Source of the DNA: Candidatus Coprenecus stercoravium
Lineage (GTDB): Bacteria > Bacteroidota > Bacteroidia > Bacteroidales > UBA932
Length of the DNA stretch: 42,132 nucleotides
Direction: 5' to 3'
Assembly: GCA_019116865.1 (NCBI GenBank)
Contig: DXAW01000096.1
Span: 1 to 42,132, forward strand
The translations under genes and the position numbers were made by a program. The notes beneath the pieces are model-generated. The model was given only the letters and a program-made list of their open reading frames with translations, did not search any database and had not been told where the DNA came from. Positions 26,928 through 35,410 of the stretch are shown piece by piece (positions within the stretch are counted from its first letter, which is position 1; each line of letters opens with the position of its first letter).

Positions 26928-28805
26928 TTAAGCGGTTACTTTTCTCTCCACTTCCACGAACTTCTCACCGTTCCAGTAGACTTTCAGGTAGTCTCCGGCA
27001 GCCTTGGGCTCCCATGCCGCCGTCAGACCGTCGAACTTGCCGCTCTTGGCGATGGTGGTGGCGTTGGTGGCTCCGCCGCACTCGATGATGTAGACTACTC
27101 CGGTCTTGGCTCCAGTGATGTCGGTCAGGACCGTGGCCTTGGTGTTTTCTGCGGATGTCCTGAAGACTGGACCCTTGGCGGCATCGGCTGTAGTAGCATC
27201 AGCAGCCAGTTTGTCCATCGGCATGTTCATGAAGATGAGCTGGTCCCTGCGGTCAGATACCTTGAACGCCTCGTCATCGGCCATCTGCTTGCCGGCGAAT
27301 GCCGCACCCACGCCCTCTTTCCATACGCTGTAGGCCCATACGCTCTCCAGTCTCTGCTCGAAGCGGATGCTGGTCATCTCTCCGGGTACGTTCTCAAGCT
27401 GGAGGATATTGCCGGGCAGGGTAATCCACATCAACTTGGACTGTCCCATGTTGGGCACCCAGATGATGCGCACGTCGTAGTTGGGCACTTTGTTCTGCAC
27501 GCCGGTGTAGTCGGCATTGCCGCCGTACTTGGCGTTGTACCATGCTTTGAACCAGGGCTCGTGGTTCTTGTTGGCATAGAGGGCGAAGTCCTGGAGATTG
27601 TCCTGTACTGATGCCACCTTGGCGGTCATCTCCTCGAATACGTCTCCGATGTTGGCGGAGGTGTAGTCATTGACCTCATCCTCTGTGAAAGGCAGCACCT
27701 TGCGTCCCTCCACATAGCTGTAGAGGCGGTAGATTACACCGAATGCGGCGAAATTGGCATGTGCTATCTCGCCCTTGACGGGGTCGATGCGGAATCCGTT
27801 CACCACACGGTAATTCCTTTCCTGCTGGAGCTTGGTGGCGATATTGAGTACCAGCCACTCGATCATGTTCCACTTCACGGGATCGGAGCCCGAGGTGTTG
27901 AGATAGCCGATGTACTGTGTCTCTATCCACTTGAGGGACTCGAAGAGATACTTGAACATCGCATCATGCACCTTCGCCAGCTCAGGCTTGAAGTCCACGG
28001 AACCCTTGCTCACCTCACCGGCCTGATAAGCCTGGGAGAACTCGCCGAAGAAGACATTGGTCAGCACCTCGCCGTCCTGGATGTTGCTTCTGCGGGGGAA
28101 GATGTCGTCAAGGGTAGGAATCATCAGGATCCTGGCGATGAGAGCATCCTGACGGCGTACCAGGAACTGCTCGCCGAGACCGGCGTCCTTGAGCGAGGAA
28201 TAATCCACCTCTCCGAGCTTGCCGGGAGTGATCACGCCCATCTGATACAGCTCCGCATACCTCTTGGAAAGACTGCGGGAATACTTCTGGAACTCTTCCA
28301 TGAAGGCATTCTTGTCCTCCGCCGACGGATCCTCCAGCTGGCGGCCGTAACGGGTGATGCGGTTCCACCTGCGGTCCATCGAGAACATCGGATGCTCGAT
28401 GCCGAAGACATGGGTCGCAGTGTGGGCACGGCCGAAGACCTTCACCTCATGAGAGACCGTGGCCTCCGGAACATCAGGCTGCGCCTTGGCAGCGAGAGTC
28501 CTGACATCCTCCTTCAGCCCCTTGATGCTCTCAATCACCTTGCCCATCTCCTCCGAGGGGGAGTCTTTCCCAGGCTCCTGGGTGGCGAACAGCTCGGCGA
28601 CAACGGCCATCAGGCTGTCGTATGCGGCGGCCTTGGCCTCCGTCTCCTTCCATGCGGCCGAATCAGCTGCGAAATCGGAGCCGTACTCCTCCTTCCAGCT
28701 CTTTGCGATCATCTCGGCATCCTCAGGAGTCAGTTCCTTCCTGGATGCCCTCTCCTGCAGGCCGAGTTTCTGCAGGATCTTGGCCAGTTTTTCTTTGAAA
28801 TTCAT
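26928..28805 (-). CDS. major capsid protein
   Basis: 625 aa, directly after the prohead protease with a 4-nt overlap. Residues ~1-115 are helical and charged (LAKILQKLGLQERASRKELT, MGKVIESIKGLKEDVRTLAA), like an HK97-type scaffold domain removed by the protease. The core (~120-530) is capsid-like with IPTLDDIFPRRSNIQDGEVL. The last ~95 residues form a separate beta domain shared with the next gene. Assignment rests on order and layout; no catalytic motif applies. Confidence 0.78.
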   Translation of the reverse strand: MNFKEKLAKILQKLGLQERASRKELTPEDAEMIAKSWKEEYGSDFAADSAAWKETEAKAAAYDSLMAVVAELFATQEPGKDSPSEEMGKVIESIKGLKEDVRTLAAKAQPDVPEATVSHEVKVFGRAHTATHVFGIEHPMFSMDRRWNRITRYGRQLEDPSAEDKNAFMEEFQKYSRSLSKRYAELYQMGVITPGKLGEVDYSSLKDAGLGEQFLVRRQDALIARILMIPTLDDIFPRRSNIQDGEVLTNVFFGEFSQAYQAGEVSKGSVDFKPELAKVHDAMFKYLFESLKWIETQYIGYLNTSGSDPVKWNMIEWLVLNIATKLQQERNYRVVNGFRIDPVKGEIAHANFAAFGVIYRLYSYVEGRKVLPFTEDEVNDYTSANIGDVFEEMTAKVASVQDNLQDFALYANKNHEPWFKAWYNAKYGGNADYTGVQNKVPNYDVRIIWVPNMGQSKLMWITLPGNILQLENVPGEMTSIRFEQRLESVWAYSVWKEGVGAAFAGKQMADDEAFKVSDRRDQLIFMNMPMDKLAADATTADAAKGPVFRTSAENTKATVLTDITGAKTGVVYIIECGGATNATTIAKSGKFDGLTAAWEPKAAGDYLKVYWNGEKFVEVERKVTA

Positions 28806-29641
28806 AATGTCTGATAGATTGAGTTAATAATGTCGTCTGATTTCGTCCCGAGGTCATGCGCTTCCTGAAGACACTCCTCCACACTCCTGATTCCGTCTAT
28901 AAGACCGAGTGCCTGAGCATCCTGAGCGTAGTATATCTCGCCACGCAGCACATCGGAGCCGTCAGGAATGGTCCTGGAGGTGCGGATGTCTCCCAGCATG
29001 GTCTCCAGCACCGGATCGAGGAAGCGGTGTATGTACTCTTCCGGCTTGCCGTCAACGGCGTCGTTGTAGACCTTGTTCTTGAGGTCGCTGCCGGTGGCAT
29101 ACACCTCTATCTCCTTGAAGCCGTTGCTGCGGTACCATTCCCTGTCGTCCACGAAACGGGCCATCACGCCGATAGACCCCACCTCCGAGAACGGGGAGAC
29201 GGCATAGACCTTGTCCGCCGCCGAGGCAATCCAGTAAGCCGCACTGGCGCACATCTCCTCGCAGACTGCGATGACGGGCTTCCTGCACTTCCTGATAGCA
29301 GCAGCTGCTTCATGACAGTAGAAAATCTCCCCTCCGGGGCTGTCAACTACGAGCAGATGGGCGACAAACTCCGGGCGGTCCTCCGCCATCAGAAGATTGT
29401 CCACGAAGTCTCTGGTCGAAAAGCCCCACCAGCTGTCATAGAATACCGTAGAGTAGATATGATGCAGGGCCACGCTGCCCGGCTCGGCCTCATCCGACCA
29501 TGGAAATGCCGTCCTGACAGACTTTGTCTTCAGAAGGCTCAGCGTATCACGATAAGACTTGTCCCCGCCTAAGAGCTCAAGCAGGCCTATCGATGCAGGA
29601 TGTATGGAAATGATGGTATCGGGTGCTTTTCTGACTGTCAT
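28802..29641 (-). CDS. S49 family prohead protease (ClpP/SppA-like)
   Basis: 279 aa. S49 fold: VDSPGGEIFYCHEAAAAIRK (oxyanion region ~100-119), nucleophile S133 in CEEMCASAAYWIAS, and SEVGSIGVMARFVDD following; the general-base lysine is probably K188 or K190 in GSDLKNKVYN. It would process the capsid precursor. The next gene, 4 nt overlapping, is the capsid protein, as in other S49-type phages. Confidence 0.88.
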   Translation of the reverse strand: MTVRKAPDTIISIHPASIGLLELLGGDKSYRDTLSLLKTKSVRTAFPWSDEAEPGSVALHHIYSTVFYDSWWGFSTRDFVDNLLMAEDRPEFVAHLLVVDSPGGEIFYCHEAAAAIRKCRKPVIAVCEEMCASAAYWIASAADKVYAVSPFSEVGSIGVMARFVDDREWYRSNGFKEIEVYATGSDLKNKVYNDAVDGKPEEYIHRFLDPVLETMLGDIRTSRTIPDGSDVLRGEIYYAQDAQALGLIDGIRSVEECLQEAHDLGTKSDDIINSIYQTL

Positions 29642-29689
29642 TCTTGCTTTTTCTGCAAAAATGACCTCTAAAACGCTTATGTAAAAGGA

Positions 29690-30061
29690 CTACAAATCCA
29701 CCGGAATGTCACTGGCCGCCTCACAGGAGAGCACATATCTGTCCGGATAAGGGGTCACGGCAACCAGTACGGGATCCTCTTTCGTGCCCATGTAGATGAC
29801 GGAACCGTCGGAAAGAGTCATCTCAATCACCGCCTGGCGCCTGTTGAAGTCCATAACCGCCGGATCCGCAGCAACAGCCGAGAAATTCTGCACATAGTAC
29901 ACTCCGTTGTCATCATTCTGGACCTCCTGGGTGAAAGACACGGGGTCGGAGGCCATGAAAGCGGCCGGCCGGGCTTCTTCGGACAGTGTCACGAACTGCC
30001 GCCACTGGCTGCTGATCAAGCCGGGGTCGATAAGACGGAAAAAGTGAGTGAAATTCTTCAT
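29690..30061 (-). CDS. small structural-block protein
   Basis: 123 aa starting MKNFTHFFRLIDPGLISSQW. A predicted beta-rich region (RQAVIEMTLSDGSVIYMGT) and no signature residues. It lies 48 nt ahead of the protease gene in the same direction. Not recognised. Confidence 0.6.
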   Translation of the reverse strand: MKNFTHFFRLIDPGLISSQWRQFVTLSEEARPAAFMASDPVSFTQEVQNDDNGVYYVQNFSAVAADPAVMDFNRRQAVIEMTLSDGSVIYMGTKEDPVLVAVTPYPDRYVLSCEAASDIPVDL

Positions 30062-30081
30062 AAAAAAGACTCTGATAAATG

Positions 30082-30627
30082 TTAAAAATTCGGGACGCCA
30101 ACAGGGCTAACTTTTGTCGGAAAAATGCGGCCTGCCTCCCTCAGCCGGAAGCGGTACCAGTCCTTGCGGAGCATCTCGATGGTGATGCTGTTGGTCCCGT
30201 CGATACGGTGGTCGTTGCAGAACTCCTCGATGGCCTCGGTTATCTTCAGGTCGGTGTTGTTGCTGCAGCCCATCATGTAGTCGTGGAAGGTCTTCTTGAA
30301 CTCGTGGTCCAGGTGGCGGCGGATGACCCGCTCACCTGTGGGATCCAGGAAGCAGCGGAAAAGGGTGTTGAGCTGCACCACCCGTCCGGACGGCACGCTG
30401 TAGGTCTTCGCCGAATGGGCATTGCGCAGAGCGATGCGGATGTACTCGCCGGCCAGGTCGGGATGGACAGGAACATAGCCGTCGGCCGAGGTCACCAGGT
30501 GCTGCTTCAGCAGGCACCACAGCACGGAGTCCTTGGCAGGCACTATCACATCGCAGCCCCGGGTGCATATCACATACTCCCTCAGGCAGGCCCCGACCCT
30601 TACGTCCACTGTCATCATCTCTTCCAT
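30082..30627 (-). CDS. phage protein of unknown function, head of the late block
   Basis: 181 aa starting MEEMMTVDVRVGACLREYVI. Mixed alpha/beta, with several Cys (CLREYVICTRGCDVIV, CSNNTD) and a C-terminal basic part. From memory, similar proteins occur ahead of protease/capsid genes in Bacteroides prophages. 54 nt separates it from the upstream hicA. Confidence 0.6.
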   Translation of the reverse strand: MEEMMTVDVRVGACLREYVICTRGCDVIVPAKDSVLWCLLKQHLVTSADGYVPVHPDLAGEYIRIALRNAHSAKTYSVPSGRVVQLNTLFRCFLDPTGERVIRRHLDHEFKKTFHDYMMGCSNNTDLKITEAIEEFCNDHRIDGTNSITIEMLRKDWYRFRLREAGRIFPTKVSPVGVPNF

Positions 30628-30681
30628 AGTGCGAAGTTACTGAAAAATATGGCCCGTACTGTGACAGCGCAGTCTTTCAGA

Positions 30682-30912
30682 TTATTTCCCGAAAAAATCC
30701 CTGAACTCTTCCGCAGAAGAGCCTATCAGGGCAAGAATATTCTTGACGATGAATAAAGGAATCGGTTCAATATGGCTCTGGAATACCACTGGTCTGGGCA
30801 GATCGCTTCTGGACCACACATAATGGCCGCCGGTTGTACGGATTCTCTTGAGTCCCTTATGTGTCAGGAACTCCTCCATCTGCGGAATGGATATGTTTGA
30901 AAGGCGAATCAA
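30682..30912 (-). CDS. hicA: second HicA family toxin
   Basis: 76 aa with a TTG start at 30912, chosen because the antitoxin stop is directly followed by it (TAA-TTG) and the next ATG at residue 12 would trim the fold. KGLKRIRTTGGHYVWSRSD contains the catalytic His30 in GGH, and the tail PLFIVKNILALIG fits HicA. It differs from the 8.6-kb HicA in sequence and operon order. Cognate antitoxin is the adjacent upstream gene. Confidence 0.8.
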   Translation of the reverse strand: MIRLSNISIPQMEEFLTHKGLKRIRTTGGHYVWSRSDLPRPVVFQSHIEPIPLFIVKNILALIGSSAEEFRDFFGK

Positions 30913-31290
30913 TTAGGCTGCGGTAGGAATAGTTATATCCCGGTCCTCTTTTTTGAAATCGTGGTGATTGAATATCTCGCTGAAATCCTCGTTGTTTCTG
31001 AGAAGATCGCTGAATGAAGGAGGATACATCTTCCTGGTATTGGAAACAGTCCAGCCCAGCTTCCGCAGTTCGGACTCCAATGTCCCCTTGTTGAGAGTAT
31101 ATCGGAAAAACTCACCGAGCGATACCTCAAAAGACTTTTTGGCCCCGGCTTCATCAGAACCATAGCCGTAGACATTCAATGCGGGGCAATACGAGACAAT
31201 ACTGCCGGAATCCTCGAAGAATATGACAGACACCCTTACTATCACATCGCTGCCGCCCGTCTTATAGTGGCCTGAAAATGATTTTGCCAT
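30913..31290 (-). CDS. hicB: second HicB family antitoxin
   Basis: 125 aa. The HicB core is visible: VIVRVSVIFFEDSGSIVSYC then PALNVYGYGSDEAGAKKSFE, with VSLGEFFRYTLNKGTL after it. The C-terminal part (RKMYPPSFSDLLRNNEDF) lacks a clear HTH, unlike the other HicB, so another site may be needed for autoregulation. It comes before the toxin, the reverse of the order at 8.6 kb. Confidence 0.78.
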   Translation of the reverse strand: MAKSFSGHYKTGGSDVIVRVSVIFFEDSGSIVSYCPALNVYGYGSDEAGAKKSFEVSLGEFFRYTLNKGTLESELRKLGWTVSNTRKMYPPSFSDLLRNNEDFSEIFNHHDFKKEDRDITIPTAA

Positions 31291-31315
31291 TGTCCTTACC
31301 GTGTTTTACTCACCG

Positions 31316-31323
31316 CAAAGATA
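31316..31323 (-). promoter_or_regulatory. -7 box for hicBA at 31 kb
   Basis: Read leftward it is TATCTTTG, an exact TAnnTTTG match, 25 nt before the hicB start. No TTTG at the expected -33 spacing is apparent, and the repeat array begins 38 nt further upstream. Confidence 0.45.
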
Positions 31324-31360
31324 GCGATTATTTTTATTTCTGAAGTCTTTTCCGGAATAA

Positions 31361-31639
31361 TTTGACACTCTGACACCGAGGATGTAACCATGCTGATTAT
31401 CAGTGTTATATCTGGGTCAAAACATCGAAAAACACGTTTGACACCGAAAACAGCTCAAATAGGCCTAACTACCTGATAACGTGCGGTGTCAAATCGTTTC
31501 CGCATATACCCCCGAAAAACGGCCCCGGTGTCAGAAAAACCAAAATGACAAAATTTGACACCGCAATTTGACACCGAGCAACACTCTTATTATCTTATAC
31601 TTAGACCTCTTTTTATCCTCTTGGTGTCAAATTGTCAAA
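31361..31639. repeat. iteron-like array of TTTGACACCG
   Basis: In this gene-free stretch (the gap 31291-31748 is 458 nt) the motif occurs in + orientation at 31361, 31438, 31554 and 31567, as a shorter TGACACCG at 31371, and in - orientation at 31484-31493, 31526-31533 and 31623-31631, with a further partial (TTGTCAAA) at 31632. An AT-rich run follows (31582-31620). Clustered short repeats beside a replication gene are typical of an origin bound by an initiator; a regulatory role for the flanking hicBA is also possible. Confidence 0.65.
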
Positions 31640-31688
31640 GGATTATAAAAAGAAGTAGGTAGAGTGATGAAAACCTTACGGCGGGACA

Positions 31689-31718
31689 CAAAAAAAGCGG
31701 AGCCCCCGCACCCCGCTT
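31689..31718 (-). terminator. rho-independent terminator after primase-helicase
   Basis: AAGCGG (31695-31700) pairs with CCGCTT (31713-31718) around a 12-nt loop; read leftward it runs into seven T residues. About 31 nt beyond the primase stop, it ends the replication transcript before the repeat array. Confidence 0.7.
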
Positions 31719-31748
31719 GAAAACCGCGCATTACTGACACTGCGACAC

Positions 31749-34652
31749 TCATTCATCATCATTGAACAGAGGCATGTCCTCCTCATCCGGCTCCGGCTCG
31801 CCGCGCATGATGCGGGCGATGTTGAGAGCTCCGTCACAGTGGGTGTCGATGTACCAGTAGTAGACATCCTTGCCGTCCTCCTTGCGGTGGATCTCGCCGC
31901 GCTCCTGGTCGCTGGGAGTGAGAAGCAGCTCGGATGGATTGAACCGCCACTTCTTGTACTGACACAGCAGGTACAGGCGCCTGGAAAAGGTCTTGAGCTT
32001 GATGAGCTCGGCGTACTTCTTCGGAAGGCTGGCCCGGTAGTCCTCGAACACATCGTGCTTGTTGATGAGACAGTTCAGGCGGCCCGGAGTGAAGTAGTCC
32101 TCGGCCCAGTAGAGGAATTCGTCCGTGATGGCCCGCTGGAGATTGCGCTTCTCGATCCTGTCCATGGGCGGCTGGATCCTCGTGCGCAGCTTCATGTATA
32201 CGGACAGGCAGTTGAACATGAAGGTGTAGAAATCATCCATCTCCTGGGGAGTATAGTCCTGGATGAGGTTCTTGCCGAACTCGGTCAGCGGCGATCGCTC
32301 GCTCATGCCACGGGACGGATCCTCCGGATGGTAGTAGTCCGAGAAGGCCACGAACCAGGTCCTGCGCCGCAGGGACGCATCGAACTTGTTGATGGCGTGG
32401 TTGGAGGTGAACGCCACCTTGGGAGAGTCCTTGTACTCTATGGTGAAGGCCGGGGCATACTTAGCATTGACCGTCATCTTGCCGGTAATCATGGGCATGA
32501 AGCGGTGAAGATCCACCATCTCATTGAGGTCATCGAGGAAGACCGTATCGGTCACGCCCTTGATGACTCCCTGCAGAAGGAACTCTGTCTTGGAGGGGTT
32601 GTAGTCCTGGCCGTTGATGAAGAGCTGGCGGCGCAGCTGCTCCACCGAGGACACAAAGAGGGACTTGCCGGTACCGCCCATGTGCGTGCCCTCGTCCGAC
32701 TGCTCCATCTCCATGGCGTAGATGGCATACGGCTGGCCGGCACTCTTGTACTTGCACAGCAGATAGCCCAGGGCCATGACCTTATTGATGAAGTGCAGCT
32801 CATTCTCGGAGCGTTCCTCGTCGGTCAGCGGTACGCCCAGCTCCTCCTTTCTCCAGTACTGCCGGCCGGTATTCCAGACGTACTGCATGAATGTGCTGTC
32901 GCTGCGGTGGACGATGAGCCGGTACCGCTTACTGTCTGTCAGAGTGTCAATTTCCTTCCGTATGGCATTCGCCTTGGGGGACCGGGGGGCTGCGGCCCGC
33001 AGCCGGGTGAGCAGGGCGGCGTATTCGTCGGTGTACTCGATGTCGAAGAACGGCTCCCGGATGGAGATGTCGTGGTCGATGATCTTGTGCTCGTACACCA
33101 TGCAGGAAGTGCTGCCCGGACGCAGCCTCTCGGCTCCTCCGGCCGTCACCCTGACCACTCCGTTGCGGAAGAAGAAGTATTCCTGCCTCTCGTCCCAGGA
33201 AGTGAAGTCCGGCGTTATCAGCTTCATCCTCTCCAGCGAGGCCAGACGGATCTTGGGAGTGTTGTACAGGAAGTTGGCCAGTGCCTGTGTATAGTAGACG
33301 GTATGCGTCCGGATGTACTCGATCAGGTACTCGGCGCAGGCGGAGGAGATGGCGTTCTCGTCGATGAGGGAGACCACGTTGTCGTGAATGCGGCAGAAGG
33401 TATATCCCTTGGCGTTGGCCGTCGTGGGTATGCGGTAGAATCCGACCGCCTGCAGGAAGGCGTACATCTGCTCGTTGTTGATGTCGTAGGAGTACTCGCC
33501 CGTCTTCTTGGACATCCTCAGGGTCCAGAACTTGAGCGAGCCCGAGAGTTTCATCAGGTCGGCGAAGAGTTTGTACGGGTCGGGCTGCTCAGGTCGGCGG
33601 AAGTGAACGAAGAAGTCCTTGGCGTCCTTGCACTGGCCGCCCTTGCGGGTGCGGAATGTGCGCAGCTCGTCCGGAAGGCGGATGACCCGCAGATCCAGGT
33701 AGCGCGTGGCGATGCGGTACATGCCGGCCAGACCGGTATCATCGATGTCGTAGAGGATGTACACGCTCTTGGCTATCCTCTGCAGCATGAAGAACTCGTG
33801 GGCGTTCAGATCCGCCGTCTCGGAGTTGAGCCAGCAGACATGATAACCGGCGGCATGGACGTTAAGGGCATCGGACGGGCCGCTGCAGATGATGAGCTCC
33901 TCCCACCTGGTATCCTCGTCGCTCCCGGCACCGTCGTCCTGAGTGCCGGGATAGAGTCCGTCCCGGGCCTGGGCCAGGGCAGCGCGGAACTTGCGCTCGC
34001 CGAAGACATAATCCGCCGGCTTCTCGCCCACATACATGAAGCGCACCTTGCCGAGAGGAATGTACAGCTTGCCCCAGTCGCCGTAGTCGTAGTAAAATAT
34101 GGGGTAATCCGGAGTGGAGGATATCTTCCAGCTCCGGCCCTTCTCGTTGCGCCTGGTGATGTAGTAATCGACCGGCTTGAGGCAGAGGTCGTCGCAGACC
34201 TGCTCGGTGATGCGGTATCCGAGGATGTCCAGCTCGGCCTGGGTGAACTTGCCGTCCGGCCGGACAAAGACCCTGATGCTGTCGGAGGGCTGGGCCACCT
34301 CCATCTTCGGAGCCGGCTCCCCGGCCGGACCGGAGACATCCTCCAGCAGGTGCGGGGCGAACTTCCGGGCTATCCAGTCCAGGGCCTGGGGAAATGTCAG
34401 ATGCTCCTCCCTCTGCACCAGCTGTACGGCCGTGTATGCCTTGGTGTCCGCTCCGCCCTTGTCCTGGAAGAACCACACGCCCTCCTTGCAGAAGACGGTG
34501 GCCGACGGATTGCGGTCATCCGGACGGACACGGAAATTGCGGCTGCCGCCGTTCCGGAAGCAGGCCGAGGCCTGAGGGAAGTAGTACTGCAGGACAGCCT
34601 TGCCTCCCTCAGTGGCCGCGAATATATCCTCTTTCTCGATACGCTTTCTCAT
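31749..34652 (-). CDS. phage primase-helicase (TOPRIM + SF3-type helicase)
   Basis: 967 aa. Residues ~1-100 hold a degenerate CHC2-type DNA-binding domain (FRVRPDDRNPSATVF, then FFQDKGGADT). A TOPRIM domain follows (CSGPSDALNVHAAGY at ~256-270, YDIDDTG at 301-307). The helicase part has Walker A GGTGKS (659-664), Walker B VFLDDLNE (704-711), the sensor segment VAFTSNHAINK (746-756) and arginines 762-764. Such D5-like fusions prime and unwind DNA at phage origins. A single terminator follows and a structured leader precedes it. Confidence 0.88.
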   Translation of the reverse strand: MRKRIEKEDIFAATEGGKAVLQYYFPQASACFRNGGSRNFRVRPDDRNPSATVFCKEGVWFFQDKGGADTKAYTAVQLVQREEHLTFPQALDWIARKFAPHLLEDVSGPAGEPAPKMEVAQPSDSIRVFVRPDGKFTQAELDILGYRITEQVCDDLCLKPVDYYITRRNEKGRSWKISSTPDYPIFYYDYGDWGKLYIPLGKVRFMYVGEKPADYVFGERKFRAALAQARDGLYPGTQDDGAGSDEDTRWEELIICSGPSDALNVHAAGYHVCWLNSETADLNAHEFFMLQRIAKSVYILYDIDDTGLAGMYRIATRYLDLRVIRLPDELRTFRTRKGGQCKDAKDFFVHFRRPEQPDPYKLFADLMKLSGSLKFWTLRMSKKTGEYSYDINNEQMYAFLQAVGFYRIPTTANAKGYTFCRIHDNVVSLIDENAISSACAEYLIEYIRTHTVYYTQALANFLYNTPKIRLASLERMKLITPDFTSWDERQEYFFFRNGVVRVTAGGAERLRPGSTSCMVYEHKIIDHDISIREPFFDIEYTDEYAALLTRLRAAAPRSPKANAIRKEIDTLTDSKRYRLIVHRSDSTFMQYVWNTGRQYWRKEELGVPLTDEERSENELHFINKVMALGYLLCKYKSAGQPYAIYAMEMEQSDEGTHMGGTGKSLFVSSVEQLRRQLFINGQDYNPSKTEFLLQGVIKGVTDTVFLDDLNEMVDLHRFMPMITGKMTVNAKYAPAFTIEYKDSPKVAFTSNHAINKFDASLRRRTWFVAFSDYYHPEDPSRGMSERSPLTEFGKNLIQDYTPQEMDDFYTFMFNCLSVYMKLRTRIQPPMDRIEKRNLQRAITDEFLYWAEDYFTPGRLNCLINKHDVFEDYRASLPKKYAELIKLKTFSRRLYLLCQYKKWRFNPSELLLTPSDQERGEIHRKEDGKDVYYWYIDTHCDGALNIARIMRGEPEPDEEDMPLFNDDE

Positions 34653-34659
34653 ATTATCT

Positions 34660-34702
34660 TAAAAAATAAAGCGGCAGCCCCGGACATACCGGAGTCACCG
34701 CT
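34660..34702 (-). terminator. terminator-like hairpin in the primase leader
   Basis: On the minus strand: AGCGG, then CTCCGG pairing with CCGGGG (with one T-G pair) around TATGT, then CCGCT, followed by TTATTTTTT (complement of 34660-34669). It ends only 8 nt before the primase ATG at 34652 and downstream of the promoter at 34793-34823, so it could attenuate primase transcription. It could also be the terminator of the small-gene cluster above, read through at some rate. Confidence 0.6.
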
Positions 34703-34792
34703 GCAGAAAGTGAGGCCGACCGGGAAGCGCAGATGCTTCCGGGCCGGCCCGGTGTCTTAACAAACGTTCCCGCCTCACGGCGGTACAACTGT

Positions 34793-34823
34793 CAAAAATA
34801 GACTAAAGTGCCATGTCTGCAAA
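34793..34823 (-). promoter_or_regulatory. leftward promoter of primase-helicase
   Basis: Read leftward: TTTG (34820-34823), 19 nt, TATTTTTG (34793-34800), an ideal Bacteroidetes pair. It predicts a ~135-nt leader that contains another GC-rich hairpin (GGAAGC with GCTTCC, ~34730-34750) and the terminator-like stem before the gene. No coding sequence is seen from 34653 to 34885. Confidence 0.65.
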
Positions 34824-34885
34824 ATTTTTCTCACTTTTCTGCTGCAGTGACTCCAGTATGTCAAGGAACCTTGTTGTATTTTAAA

Positions 34886-35053
34886 TCACTTGTTGTCTTT
34901 TATTCCTGGTTTCCGGCCATAGCTCCTCATCCGGGGACACTGGCCGTCGCAGGGACGGAACTGTTCCGGGCTGGTGCAGTTCCTGGTGCACTCCCCGTCG
35001 AAGAGGTGGATGCACTTCAGGCGGCGGTCCTCCCTTGCCTCATCAGCGGTCAT
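34886..35053 (-). CDS. 55-aa Cys-rich protein (probable zinc-binding)
   Basis: MTADEAREDRRLKCIHLFDG continuing with CTRNCTSPEQFRPCDGQCPR. Five cysteines at 14, 22, 26, 35 and 39, including two CxxxC pairs, suggest a metal-bound knuckle. Its ATG overlaps the upstream stop as ATGA, strong support for translation. It is the last gene of a tightly overlapping five-gene row. Function unknown, possibly a small host-takeover or regulatory protein. Confidence 0.65.
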   Translation of the reverse strand: MTADEAREDRRLKCIHLFDGECTRNCTSPEQFRPCDGQCPRMRSYGRKPGIKDNK

Positions 35054-35271
35054 TTCTTCTCATCCTCCCTGATGAGGCAGAAGCTGCGGATCGATGCGAG
35101 TTCTATCGTGGCTATCGCGAATCCGCTCATGAGAATCAGGTTGCCGTCCTTCACCTCCTTCAATCTTCCAATTCTGATTTCGCTATTCACAACGACCTGC
35201 AGCCTGGAGCCGTTGCGGACGCGGATGAGATCCTCCTTAGGATATGGGGTGTTATACTTCATTTTTTCCAT
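35050..35271 (-). CDS. small beta-rich phage protein
   Basis: 73 aa starting MEKMKYNTPYPKEDLIRVRN, then RIGRLKEVKDGNLILMSGFA. The strand-turn pattern resembles a small barrel. Overlaps the upstream gene by 20 nt and the Cys-rich gene by 4. An ATG at 35262 is an alternative start. Not recognised. Confidence 0.6.
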   Translation of the reverse strand: MEKMKYNTPYPKEDLIRVRNGSRLQVVVNSEIRIGRLKEVKDGNLILMSGFAIATIELASIRSFCLIREDEKK

Positions 35272-35410
35272 CTATGCTGTATTTTAATTGTGAAAGTACT
35301 TCGTTGACTTCCCCGGCAGGCATTCCCTCCGGGGATGTGGTTGTCATCACCGATCTCCGGCCATAGCGGTCGTAGTTCACATGGATGATAATGTCGTAGT
35401 CCTGTGTCAT
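35252..35410 (-). CDS. 52-aa small phage protein
   Basis: MTQDYDIIIHVNYDRYGRRS, then MTTTSPEGMPAGEVNEVLSQ and a short acidic end. Its start overlaps the upstream stop as ATGA and its stop lies inside the next gene. Too short for assignment, but the double overlap supports it. Confidence 0.6.
   Translation of the reverse strand: MTQDYDIIIHVNYDRYGRRSVMTTTSPEGMPAGEVNEVLSQLKYSIDGKNEV

Noticed and set aside
27759-28814. A 351-codon open frame antisense to the capsid gene
   Set aside because: Same explanation; the minus-strand frame has a coherent capsid layout and couples to the protease gene by ATGA.
31361-31639. CRISPR array
   Set aside because: Units are about 10 nt, in both orientations, with irregular spacing and no cas genes; iterons fit better.
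31839-34760. A 973-codon open frame antisense to the primase-helicase
   Set aside because: It has unnatural composition and no domain, while the opposite frame has clear TOPRIM and helicase motifs; it is a by-product of high G+C at third positions.
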